64,000 nucleotides of DNA from the NCBI RefSeq assembly GCF_900103415.1, contig NZ_FMXB01000010.1:1-64000 (forward strand). The letters are read 5' to 3'. The position numbers were made by a program, and so were the translations under genes. Below are positions 54,195 to 62,854 of the stretch, piece after piece. Below the pieces are notes generated by a model. That model had not been told where the DNA came from. It was given only the letters and a program-made list of their open reading frames with translations, and made no database searches. How positions within the stretch are numbered: position 1 is the first letter of the stretch; each line of letters starts with the position of its first letter. This stretch comes from Methanobrevibacter millerae. Lineage in GTDB: Archaea > Methanobacteriota > Methanobacteria > Methanobacteriales > Methanobacteriaceae.

Positions 54195-55190
54195 CTATTT
54201 ACCCAAATTAGTATTTCTTAATCTTAATAATATGTCAGCAAATGGACTATTCGTTTTATTAATTAACTTCCCATCACATCTACCAGTAATTAATTTTGAT
54301 ATTAACCCATCTTCATAATCCCAGTTATTTGCATCATTACTTACACATATTCGACATTTAAAAATATCAAATAAAACAATTAATACAAAAAATTTATCAT
54401 GACTCTTTATTAATGAAATTTTATGAATATAATTTCCATTTGAGCAGTTCACTAATGATGAACCATAATGATAATTCATAGTATTATCATGAGCTACTTC
54501 ACAAACCCTTCTCACACAGAAATCTAGTTTTTGTTTATTATAACTAAATTTAATATTAATATTTTTAGAGAATACATCATATTCATCACTAATTATCATA
54601 TGCTTTAAAAAATATGCCATTTCATCATCAAAGTATTGAAAATCTAAACAAATACATGCAAATTCATAGGCTATTTTTATAAATAATTCACCAATAATTC
54701 GAATATCAACATCTAAAACAAAATCTTCTGGTTCCCCGATTTCAAGTTTTTTAATATTTTTAATTATTTCATATTCTTGATTATCATCCGATTTAAGAGA
54801 GTTTATCTTTCCCTTAATCATATTTTCTACGAGTTCTTGAGATTCTTTTTGATCAACTTCAATTGTAGTGTCACTATAATCAAAGTTTGGTTTGGTGTAC
54901 ATCAATAAATATCCATCTTCATTTGCACCTATGGAAGTAGTATCTTGTTTAAATTTAATAGTTGGAGTTATATATTTATTAGAATTACGAGATTTCAATC
55001 TATAAAATGCACGAACAAAATTAAAAACATCATTTTCACCTAATTTTTTTTCGAAATCACCACCAAACTTACTATTACAATCCTTACAGATGTTATGAAT
55101 TACTTTTTCCCCACCTAAAAACTTAGGAACAATATGTTCTCTAGAGAAATTAGCTTTTACAATCTCAGTTTTACAAAATATACATTTCAT
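54195..55190 (-). CDS. HNH endonuclease domain protein
   Basis: The likely start is the ATG at 55190; an ATG four codons earlier is weaker. The N-terminus is an HNH_5-type site, CIFCKTEIVKANFSREHIVP, then ICKDCNSKFGG: two CxxC pairs around SREHIVPK. The other ~280 residues include a helical domain and a beta-rich segment without known motif. HNH proteins with this layout act as restriction-type nucleases or in abortive systems. The gene lies between two decayed insertion sequences, suggesting it arrived with them or survived nearby rearrangement. Confidence 0.78.
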   Translation of the reverse strand: MKCIFCKTEIVKANFSREHIVPKFLGGEKVIHNICKDCNSKFGGDFEKKLGENDVFNFVRAFYRLKSRNSNKYITPTIKFKQDTTSIGANEDGYLLMYTKPNFDYSDTTIEVDQKESQELVENMIKGKINSLKSDDNQEYEIIKNIKKLEIGEPEDFVLDVDIRIIGELFIKIAYEFACICLDFQYFDDEMAYFLKHMIISDEYDVFSKNINIKFSYNKQKLDFCVRRVCEVAHDNTMNYHYGSSLVNCSNGNYIHKISLIKSHDKFFVLIVLFDIFKCRICVSNDANNWDYEDGLISKLITGRCDGKLINKTNSPFADILLRLRNTNLGK

Positions 55191-55475
55191 ATTTACCCAC
55201 ATCCAAATGAAATATTAATAGGCCTTTAAAATAAAAATATTAATTATTTGACAAATTTACCCGAGATTAATCTCAAAACAAATCTAATATACTCATAATA
55301 GATTCCTCACCACCGCAAAACTAAATTTGGCAATTGAATAGTTCATTAAAACAAAATGATTTGAAATCCTATCATTAACTATATTCTCTATTCAAAATAA
55401 ATATTTTACCCTTGATTATAGTTTAATTATTTATATATTATTTTTATAAGATAAATAATTTTTATTTTTCATGTT

Positions 55476-56951
55476 GGGTGTCAGTCAAAAGTGATCTTTT
55501 GACAGGACGGTATGTTATTGTTACATTGAGTTCTAATTGGTTTTTTGTTACTATGCTTTCGCAGAAATCAATTATATCATCTTTGTTGTTATTTTTTTTT
55601 GTTTTAGATTGTAGTCTTTTTATATTGTATGCTAGTGCGTCTAGGTTTAGTCTTTCTTCGGTTTTCACTACTTCGATGACTATTTCTTGTCTATGTGGAA
55701 TTATTCTTTGAATATTCCAAATGATTCTTCTATGCATGGTTTTTTGCCGAATTCTTCTTTATATTCTTCTTTTTCCATTTTGTGGTGCATTGCTCTTTGT
55801 ATTCTTTCGCAGTTTTCTATGATTGTTCTGCGTGTTTGTTTATCTGTAAAACAGTTGTTTTTTGAACTCAGCTTTTGCAGGCAGAGTAATTGTTGTATAT
55901 TCTTGTTATTTTGTCGAGTTTGCTTGGATCTTTGTTTGGTTTGGCGTATTCTCTAAAGAAGTACATAAATTATCCTCCCAGACAATAGAAGGCATCTATT
56001 TCTTCTATGTATGTGAAATGGTCTTTATGTAATGGTTTTAGGTTTAATTTTCTTATTTTTGCTTTACTTTGTTTTCTTGTTGGTATTGATTCGTTGATAT
56101 TGTTGTTAGTGAAGCATGGGGGCTTATTTGGTTAAGTATATTGTATCTGCACTCATGTGTTTTGGTGTTTTTCTTATGTTTTTTATGCTTTTTCTGAGAT
56201 TTCTAGTAGTTCATAATGGTCTGTAGGGCTTTGTGTGACGTTTATTCCGCAGATTAGTTTTGTATCGTAATCGACTGCAGATTGGATATTATGGGCAACT
56301 ATGGAGTTTTCTTTCTTTCCTTTCATCATGCGTGCTTTTATATTATTCATTGGTATTTTATCTTGTCCAATTAATATGAATTGTGTTTCTATATGTATTG
56401 TCATTTCTGACGGTATTATGCCATCACAAACGAACTTATAGATGCCATAATACTTCGTCATGTCTACAATAATCCTAGCACTTTCTATATGCTCTAATTT
56501 AGCATAAACAATCAATTTTAACATGGAACATAAGTTATATGAAGGCCTGCAATTCTTTTTTTATTTACTTCAATATCCAATTTTGGATAACATTCTTCGA
56601 TAAATTCCACAACAAAACGAGAGATATAATCATTCGGAACATTAAGATTATTGCCCATAATCTCCAATTTACTATGATTCTTGTCAATATATTTCATAAC
56701 TATAAACAAACAATCCAAAACAATTAATGCCGAATATAAACTATATACAACATTGCACATAAATATTTCTATCATTAAATCAATTTATATTATCTATAGA
56801 GAATAATAAATAACTCATAATAAAAATAAAGTAATAATAAAACTAAAATAAATATGTGGAGTAAAATTTCATTTGTAAATTGAGAAAAGAAGAAAAAGAT
56901 AACAAAGTTATAAAAAAAATTAAATTAAAAATCTACTTTTGTCGGACCCCC
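55476..56951 (-). mobile_element. Second, more decayed IS1182-like element
   Basis: The left end GGGTGTCAGTCAAAAGT (55476) resembles the reverse complement of the right end (GGGGGTCCGACAAAAGT, 56935-56951). The interior is a transposase relic reading leftward. It is related to, but not identical with, the element at 51151-52939. Confidence 0.7.
55478..56775 (-). pseudogene. IS1182-family transposase relic
   Basis: From 56775 the fragments read KYIDKNHSKLEIMGNNLNVP with DYISRFVVEFIEECYPKLDI, then MLKLIVYAKLEHIESARIIV with KARMMKGKKENSIVAHNIQS (56524-56183), then past further stops ERLNLDALAYNIKRLQSK (55737-55462). The order matches the intact family, but large internal parts are lost or scrambled around 55740-56180. 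Confidence 0.8.
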
Positions 56952-57072
56952 TTTAGAAAATAAAAAATGAAAACAAAAAAGATTATGCTAATTTTAAATT
57001 GCCTCATTGCCATAAAATTTGAACACAAAAAGAATTTATATTAACATGAATATAATTATCATTAGATATTCT

Positions 57073-57549
57073 ATGGCTAAAGACAATTTAAAACTTGAAG
57101 AATTACGAGCTATCTTTAATAGAGAAAATTATAGAAAAGATAGTCTGCAAAGTAAAGCATCCTATTTTCTGGGTGTTATCTCAATTGTAGTTACCATAAT
57201 TTGTACTAATTTTAATCTCTTCAACCCAATTGACAAATACTTTTCTTATGTTGGAGGTTTTATTTTATCTGGTTTGATATTGTCTTTTTTATTATCACTT
57301 GGTTTTTGTGCATTCATATTTCTTCCTAAAAATTACACACATCCTTTTGATTTTGATAATTTTGATGAATCTGTAGAAGATCTCGACAGCAAAAACGATG
57401 AACTTGAAGAATTACTGGAGGACCAGTATATTACTTCAATTAAAACAAATCATGATTTGAATAACCAACTAGTCGTAAACTTAAAAATTTCAGTAATTTC
57501 TTTTTTAGTCTTTTTAATATTCTATTTCCTTATGGTGTGTTTATTATGA
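57073..57549 (+). CDS. Membrane protein, three predicted segments (operon gene 1)
   Basis: The ATG at 57073 (AKDNLKLEELRAIFNRENYR) fits better than an upstream start, which adds an unlikely hydrophobic stub. A cytoplasmic helix leads into SKASYFLGVISIVVTIICTN, then FILSGLILSFLLSLGFCAFI. An acidic loop (ESVEDLDSKNDELEELLEDQ) and a C-terminal segment ISVISFLVFLIFYFLMVCLL follow. The helix-then-membrane layout resembles small membrane effectors of defence systems, for example SLATT-type proteins. Its stop overlaps the next start (ATGA), so synthesis is coupled. Confidence 0.6.
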   Translation: MAKDNLKLEELRAIFNRENYRKDSLQSKASYFLGVISIVVTIICTNFNLFNPIDKYFSYVGGFILSGLILSFLLSLGFCAFIFLPKNYTHPFDFDNFDESVEDLDSKNDELEELLEDQYITSIKTNHDLNNQLVVNLKISVISFLVFLIFYFLMVCLL

Positions 57550-58412
57550 AATGTTCTGACTGTGGTAAAACTCTTAAAAAGTATTTTGCATTTAGCGAGA
57601 AAAATGAAAAATATTATTGTATGGATTGTTGTTATAAATATGTTAACAAAGGTATTGTATTCTTTAAATGTAAAAATAATAAATTAATTAGACTTAATGT
57701 TGGAGTTAGTGGTGCTGGTGGAGGAGATATTCATGATAAGTTCTATGAAAATAATAAATGGTTGTTAACACATGGAAAAATATGTGAACATGCATTAGGT
57801 AAATTTAACGAAAATAAACCAATATTTTTTTGCGAAGATAGAATAATACTGTGCCACGACTGTTTTTACAAATCTAATTTCGATATTGCTGATCCAATAT
57901 TAAAATTAAATGCAAATAAATTCATGTGGTTAATTCCATACACTTATGACCCTTACAATCTAAAATTTGATTTTACTTGCGACAATACTGGAATTAAAGG
58001 AAATTGTGTTAATTTGGATTTATCTATTGAAAATAATAGAAAATATCCAATAACGGACATATGTATTAAGATTGAAGCATTTGCACAAGATATTGAACAT
58101 TACTGGGGAGAAGCAAATCCCACCAAATATTTAATTTTAAAAAAAATTCCTATTGAATCTATTAACCCTAAAGAAGAAATACATCTTCCGTTAGACTGTT
58201 ATATTCCATTAGATGATGAAGTTAAAGAAAATGATTTTGTTGATTATCCATTTGAAGACGAATATTATGAATTTCAAGAACCTAATAAGAAATTAAAAGT
58301 ACCAAATAATTTAAAAATATTTGTGCATTTTTCTTATAAATCATATTCTGGTTTCCAATATTATAGCTATGTTAAAAGTAAGGAAATTAAATTAAAATCC
58401 AAGAAAAGGTGA
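57546..58412 (+). CDS. Zinc-binding protein (operon gene 2)
   Basis: The ATG at 57546 overlaps the previous stop as ATGA. The protein opens with a zinc site KCSDCGKTLKKYFAFSEKNE, then CMDCC, and has a second possible site with CEHALG...CEDRIILCHDCF. The C-terminal half is beta-rich (LSIENNRKYPITDICIKIEA) and resembles an immunoglobulin-like or arrestin-like sandwich. No family was recognised. Its place between a membrane protein and a DUF4365 protein suggests an adaptor. Confidence 0.6.
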   Translation: MKCSDCGKTLKKYFAFSEKNEKYYCMDCCYKYVNKGIVFFKCKNNKLIRLNVGVSGAGGGDIHDKFYENNKWLLTHGKICEHALGKFNENKPIFFCEDRIILCHDCFYKSNFDIADPILKLNANKFMWLIPYTYDPYNLKFDFTCDNTGIKGNCVNLDLSIENNRKYPITDICIKIEAFAQDIEHYWGEANPTKYLILKKIPIESINPKEEIHLPLDCYIPLDDEVKENDFVDYPFEDEYYEFQEPNKKLKVPNNLKIFVHFSYKSYSGFQYYSYVKSKEIKLKSKKR

Positions 58413-58416
58413 AATA

Positions 58417-60240
58417 TTGAAAAGAACAAAACAACATAGAATTGATGCAACTGCAAAATCTATTCTCATGAAAATAAGTCCTAAAAATTGGTCTCTTTCA
58501 GAACTTAGCGAAGATTATGGTATTGATTATTTCGTACAAGTTTTTGATAGGGATACTGATGAGGCCACAAATATTTCATTTATAATTCAACTAAAAGGTA
58601 CAGAAAAATATAAAAAACATGGAAATCATGTTAAGTTCCAAATAAGAACAGATTACTTGAAATATTACTATAACAAAGTGGACAAACCAGTGTTTTTAGT
58701 AGTTGTGGACGTTATTAATGAAGAATATTCTTGTTTATTTATTCAAAAATATATCAATGAAGAATTAAACATTAAAAGACCAAATTGGAAATCACAAGAA
58801 ACTGTTACAGTAGACATACCAATTAAAAACACCTTTTCAAACTCTAAAATTATAGAGCAAGTTGCTGAAGAAGGTTCATCATATTGTAATTTATTAATAA
58901 ATGGTATTCCAACTCAAGAACTTATGTGGAAAGTTAATAATATAACAAATGACCCTATAAAAAAATCTGAAGATTTGAAAAATAAATATTCTGAAATATA
59001 TAGTGCTCAAACAAGGGTTGGTTTTGAATTTATACATAATCAAAATGATTCTATTAATGCTAAAAAATCTTTTCAATCTATTTATAATAAAACAAAAGAT
59101 GATAAAGACAATATAATTCATCATTTAAATTCTATTGCTGCATTAATTTCATTTTGTGATTTGGAAAATAAAAAACAATTATTCCATTTTATCAATGAAG
59201 GATTAGAATTATCCATAGAAAATAATATTACATATTTTGAATACTATTTTAACGGTCTAAAACTAGAAAGCCAATCTTTAATTTTGCAAAATGAATTGCA
59301 AAAAAACTTATTAATACAGAAAATATCCGAAAATAACAACTCTTCTAATAAAATTAAGGAATACTTGAAAAAAAAGATATATATTGAAAATAACCAACTT
59401 TACACACTTTATGGAAATTTTATATTATATCTAATAAAAATTATGGATAATAAAGAATTATATATGTTTCTTGAATTAATGAGGATGTTGCTTGGTGTGT
59501 TAATTAATCATGTTTATATAACTTATGATTTTACAACAAAATATGTTTTAAATTTAATGTTGAACAGAATTGAACAATTAATAGTCATATTTTCTAAGAT
59601 TATAGATGTTTCAACAGATTTTTCTCATTATAAATACGAATTTTATAAATACAAAATACTTTATCATTACCTTAAACAAGATTGTTATCCTACAAAATTA
59701 CTGGAAGAATATGAAGAATTAGCCAAACAATATGATGTAAAGTACCATATTAACTTAATAAAAAGTTTAAAAGAACAAATATCCAAGCCAGTGCCAAATA
59801 AAGATTTTTCGGATATAACCTACAATGATTTACTTGAATTATATGAAAAATTATTATTAATTGAAGGAATTGATTTGAAGAACAATAATGATGAAACTAT
59901 TAATTTAAAACAAGCAATCAAAGACCTTAATCCAAAAAGAATATTGGACAACTGCATACATTTAGAATTATGTTATGTTCCTAATGAGATTCCATCTAAG
60001 TTAAGATTATATTCTGAAGGACTAAAAATATTATATTGTAAATATGGAAAAATAAAATCAAATTGTAATTTAGATAAAGCTTTTGCTAGTTTCAATAATG
60101 AATTTTGTAGCAATTGCAAATACAAAACAACACAGGATATTGAGTGGAACCTTGAAAAGAAATCTTATGTGAAATCTAATGAATTTAAGAAAATTTTAAA
60201 AGATAAGTATTATTATGATTATCAAAAAGGAGAATATTAA
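58417..60240 (+). CDS. DUF4365 nuclease-like protein with helical repeats (operon gene 3)
   Basis: TTG at 58417 follows GGTGAAATA four bases after the previous stop. The N-terminal ~150 residues match DUF4365: KQHRIDATAKSILMKISPKN, ELSEDYGIDYFVQVFDRD and NISFIIQLKGTEK. The Asp of GIDY plus the QxK motif forms a PD-(D/E)xK-like centre. The remaining ~450 residues are helical TPR-like repeats ending in a cysteine cluster (CSNCKY). DUF4365 domains occur in several anti-phage operons as DNA-cutting or sensing modules. The following membrane gene overlaps its stop by one base. Confidence 0.75.
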   Translation: MKRTKQHRIDATAKSILMKISPKNWSLSELSEDYGIDYFVQVFDRDTDEATNISFIIQLKGTEKYKKHGNHVKFQIRTDYLKYYYNKVDKPVFLVVVDVINEEYSCLFIQKYINEELNIKRPNWKSQETVTVDIPIKNTFSNSKIIEQVAEEGSSYCNLLINGIPTQELMWKVNNITNDPIKKSEDLKNKYSEIYSAQTRVGFEFIHNQNDSINAKKSFQSIYNKTKDDKDNIIHHLNSIAALISFCDLENKKQLFHFINEGLELSIENNITYFEYYFNGLKLESQSLILQNELQKNLLIQKISENNNSSNKIKEYLKKKIYIENNQLYTLYGNFILYLIKIMDNKELYMFLELMRMLLGVLINHVYITYDFTTKYVLNLMLNRIEQLIVIFSKIIDVSTDFSHYKYEFYKYKILYHYLKQDCYPTKLLEEYEELAKQYDVKYHINLIKSLKEQISKPVPNKDFSDITYNDLLELYEKLLLIEGIDLKNNNDETINLKQAIKDLNPKRILDNCIHLELCYVPNEIPSKLRLYSEGLKILYCKYGKIKSNCNLDKAFASFNNEFCSNCKYKTTQDIEWNLEKKSYVKSNEFKKILKDKYYYDYQKGEY

Positions 60241-61220
60241 TGTTAAAATACTTCAAAAAAATTATAAATTTAGTTTTTGATAACCTTTTTGTATTCTTAA
60301 TCTTTGTATATTTTTTCATGATTTTAGGAATATGCACAAAATATTATTTTAAATTGCCAAATTTTGATTATGGCATATTAATAGTATTATTCATTCCAGC
60401 AATATATAATCGAATTATTTATTCTTTAGAAACTCGAGATTTAAAGAGAATTGATAATGACAACAACTTAAATATTGAAGAAAAACAAAGGAAAAAATCA
60501 AAAATTGATTTAAAATATATGACTTCAAAATTTATAATATTAATAAGATTTTTTCTAATAATAATTGTTTCATTTAGTTTTGGGGTTTTAATTCATAGAA
60601 ACTACAGTATAAGTATGATTCAATTTATTTCTACATTATTATATGGTTTTTTCATGTCCGTTTACTTAGGTTATACTTTTTTATATGAAGCTGATGATCG
60701 GAAAAGAGCAGAAAACTTCTTTAACATGAAAACATTACTGCCTCTTCTTGGGATTATACCAATTATATTTAATTTCATTTTTGAAGATATTATCAAAATT
60801 ATTGCTAATTTATCAAAATACGATTATTCTATGTTTGCATTAACTTTCGCATTATTATGTGCAACATTATCTGTTTTATCATTTACATATGCAATGGCAT
60901 TAAACTCAACTAACGAACAGGAAAAAGAAATTAAAAACAACATGCTAAAATCTGGCGAATATTATTTCATATCCACAATCTTCTGCCTGTTCTTTTTATC
61001 AAGTTTGTTTATCTTATCTTACATTTTGAATTCAGTGGATTTATCCTCATTAGACAATATAAATATATTTAACAGAGAATATTTCACAATTGCAAATTGT
61101 TGTGTATTAATGATTGTGTCTTTTTTTATTACATTTATTTATTCTATGAAATATTTATTAAAAGGCATTTACTTATCATTGAAAAATTTACCATTTGACT
61201 ATGACTTGTTTAATAATTAA
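60240..61220 (+). CDS. Polytopic membrane protein, about eight segments (operon gene 4)
   Basis: The ATG at 60240 shares a base with the DUF4365 stop codon (TAATG). Hydrophobic segments include VFLIFVYFFMILGICT, YGILIVLFIPAIY, FIILIRFFLIIIVSFSFGVL, FISTLLYGFFMSVYLGYTFL, LLPLLGIIPIIFNFIF, FALTFALLCATLSVLSFTYA, FISTIFCLFFLSSLFILSYI and CCVLMIVSFFITFIY. There is no transporter motif. It completes the four-gene unit and could be a membrane effector or anchor. Confidence 0.65.
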   Translation: MLKYFKKIINLVFDNLFVFLIFVYFFMILGICTKYYFKLPNFDYGILIVLFIPAIYNRIIYSLETRDLKRIDNDNNLNIEEKQRKKSKIDLKYMTSKFIILIRFFLIIIVSFSFGVLIHRNYSISMIQFISTLLYGFFMSVYLGYTFLYEADDRKRAENFFNMKTLLPLLGIIPIIFNFIFEDIIKIIANLSKYDYSMFALTFALLCATLSVLSFTYAMALNSTNEQEKEIKNNMLKSGEYYFISTIFCLFFLSSLFILSYILNSVDLSSLDNINIFNREYFTIANCCVLMIVSFFITFIYSMKYLLKGIYLSLKNLPFDYDLFNN

Positions 61221-61438
61221 AATGATAAAAATAAGGTTATTTAAAAATAAAGAAGTTATTTTAGGCATTTATAATAATTTTTTCAAAGATAAACATATAC
61301 TTTTTAAAGAGAAGAATATTTTTAGAACATTACTTTAGATAAATTCATTATAAAATTACTTAGAGAAAATATTTAATATTGAAAATAAAAATAAAACATG
61401 AAATATTGCTGGTTGAAACAATGTTAAATGAATATTCA

Positions 61439-61843
61439 TCATAAAATTAATATTTCATTTTTTATTTTAAATGAAGATTCAATTAATTTTTCTAGTTTAA
61501 ATATTTTTATTATATCTTCCATTTTAAATGTGGCCTTAATATTTAACATGAGGCCTAATCTATTATTAGTTCCATTATAAATTTTTAGAATTTCATTGAA
61601 ATCAGAAATTAAATCATTTGTTAAAAAATAAGAATAATATCTATGGAAATTAGAAATATCTTCAAAAAAAAACTCATAGTTGTCTTGCAATTGTTTCTTT
61701 CCATAGTTGTGTGGTTACCATATTTCCGATATAACTCTCCTTATTAGTATCAATCAATTTAATTTTATTTACCATCATTGGCCATTTTCAAGATTGTATT
61801 CTAATCTTTTCATTTCATCATAAGTTACTGTAGATTTATACAT
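61439..61843 (-). pseudogene. Fragmented gene after the DUF2971 gene
   Basis: Three overlapping minus-strand frames follow each other: MYKSTVTYDEMKRLEYNLEN (from 61843, just after GGAGGAG), VNKIKLIDTNKESYIGNMVT ending ARQL, and QDNYEFFFEDISNFHRYYSY to the stop at 61439. The joins overlap like frameshifts in one gene of ~140 residues. Since GGAGGAG touches the DUF2971 stop, this was probably its operon partner. Confidence 0.45.
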
Positions 61844-61849
61844 CTCCTC

Positions 61850-62734
61850 CTATAAATTGATTTCTTTAGCTTTTAATGCATATTCTGAATAATTCATCTC
61901 CATTCTATATAACTTACAATTTTTTTCACAAGCAATATCTTTGAAATAATCAAGATATTCCTCATTAAATTTAACACCTAAATATATTTTAGAAGGTTTT
62001 AAAGGTAAAAACTTCTCATCAGATATTAATCTCCATTCTCTTTCATATCTCCAGTCTTTATATTTAATCAGCAAATTTAATTTTTTATCAGTTTTGTCAA
62101 CCTTTATAAGTGGGAAAAATGTTTCATGATAGAAAACAGGAAATAACTGTTTTTTGATTTTTTCTTCAATTTCAGATGTGTCATATCCAATACAGAACCC
62201 TTGATGCTGATTTGCATAATGAGACCACATTAAAATTGAATCATGAATTTCACTTAAACAACTGACTTTAAATTTTATTCTATTTTTAACATAATAATCA
62301 TAGAAAAATTGTTGATTTTCATCTAAAAAGCCATCCATTATACCCATATCAATATTTATGTCTTTATACATTATTTCTTTATTGGACACTATATTTGGGT
62401 CGATACCAGCTTTTCTAATTAGGGTGTCTGTGTATAGTTCAATAATTTTTTGTTCTAAACTTTTTTTGGTGTCCTCTTTGAATTTTTCAATATCTATGCT
62501 AAAAGCAGAATCATAAGGGTCGTTAAAGTTATAAGGGTTACTCAAATAAATTTTTTCATTTTTTAAGGCATCAACATGTTTATTGCATTTGATGTTTTCA
62601 TTTTCATAGATGGAACGGTATTGATATAATTCTTTAGGGATATGTTTTTCCCTTTCATGTATGATTGAATAGATTTGATCTAACTGTAAATTAAGATTTT
62701 TTTTTAAAATAGTGTTCACTTCCTTTATTATCAA
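61850..62734 (-). CDS. DUF2971 family protein
   Basis: The 294-aa protein has the DUF2971 marks YQYRSIYENENIKC, IYLSNPYNFNDPYDS, ILMWSHYANQHQGFCIGYD and KYKDWRYEREWRLISD, all conserved. The family is widespread in accessory regions and its biochemical role is unsettled. The start is a TTG at 62734 without a clear ribosome site. A later start (GTG at 62719 or ATT about 62710 behind AAAGGAAG) cannot be excluded and would not affect the domain. Confidence 0.8.
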   Translation of the reverse strand: MIIKEVNTILKKNLNLQLDQIYSIIHEREKHIPKELYQYRSIYENENIKCNKHVDALKNEKIYLSNPYNFNDPYDSAFSIDIEKFKEDTKKSLEQKIIELYTDTLIRKAGIDPNIVSNKEIMYKDINIDMGIMDGFLDENQQFFYDYYVKNRIKFKVSCLSEIHDSILMWSHYANQHQGFCIGYDTSEIEEKIKKQLFPVFYHETFFPLIKVDKTDKKLNLLIKYKDWRYEREWRLISDEKFLPLKPSKIYLGVKFNEEYLDYFKDIACEKNCKLYRMEMNYSEYALKAKEINL

Positions 62735-62854
62735 TTTGTTTTGATGTCTTTTAAAATTTTAGCTTTTAAAATGTTGTCGTACTTTCATCTGACCTAACAT
62801 AACCAAGGCTATCTTCATCAAAGCGATTTTAAAAATAACCCCAATAGTAAAATG

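Noticed and set aside
55300-55345. Possible solo IS end (GCAAAACTAAATTTGGCAA)
   Set aside because: It resembles the inner part of the first element's right end only loosely, and no GGGTG tip is next to it.
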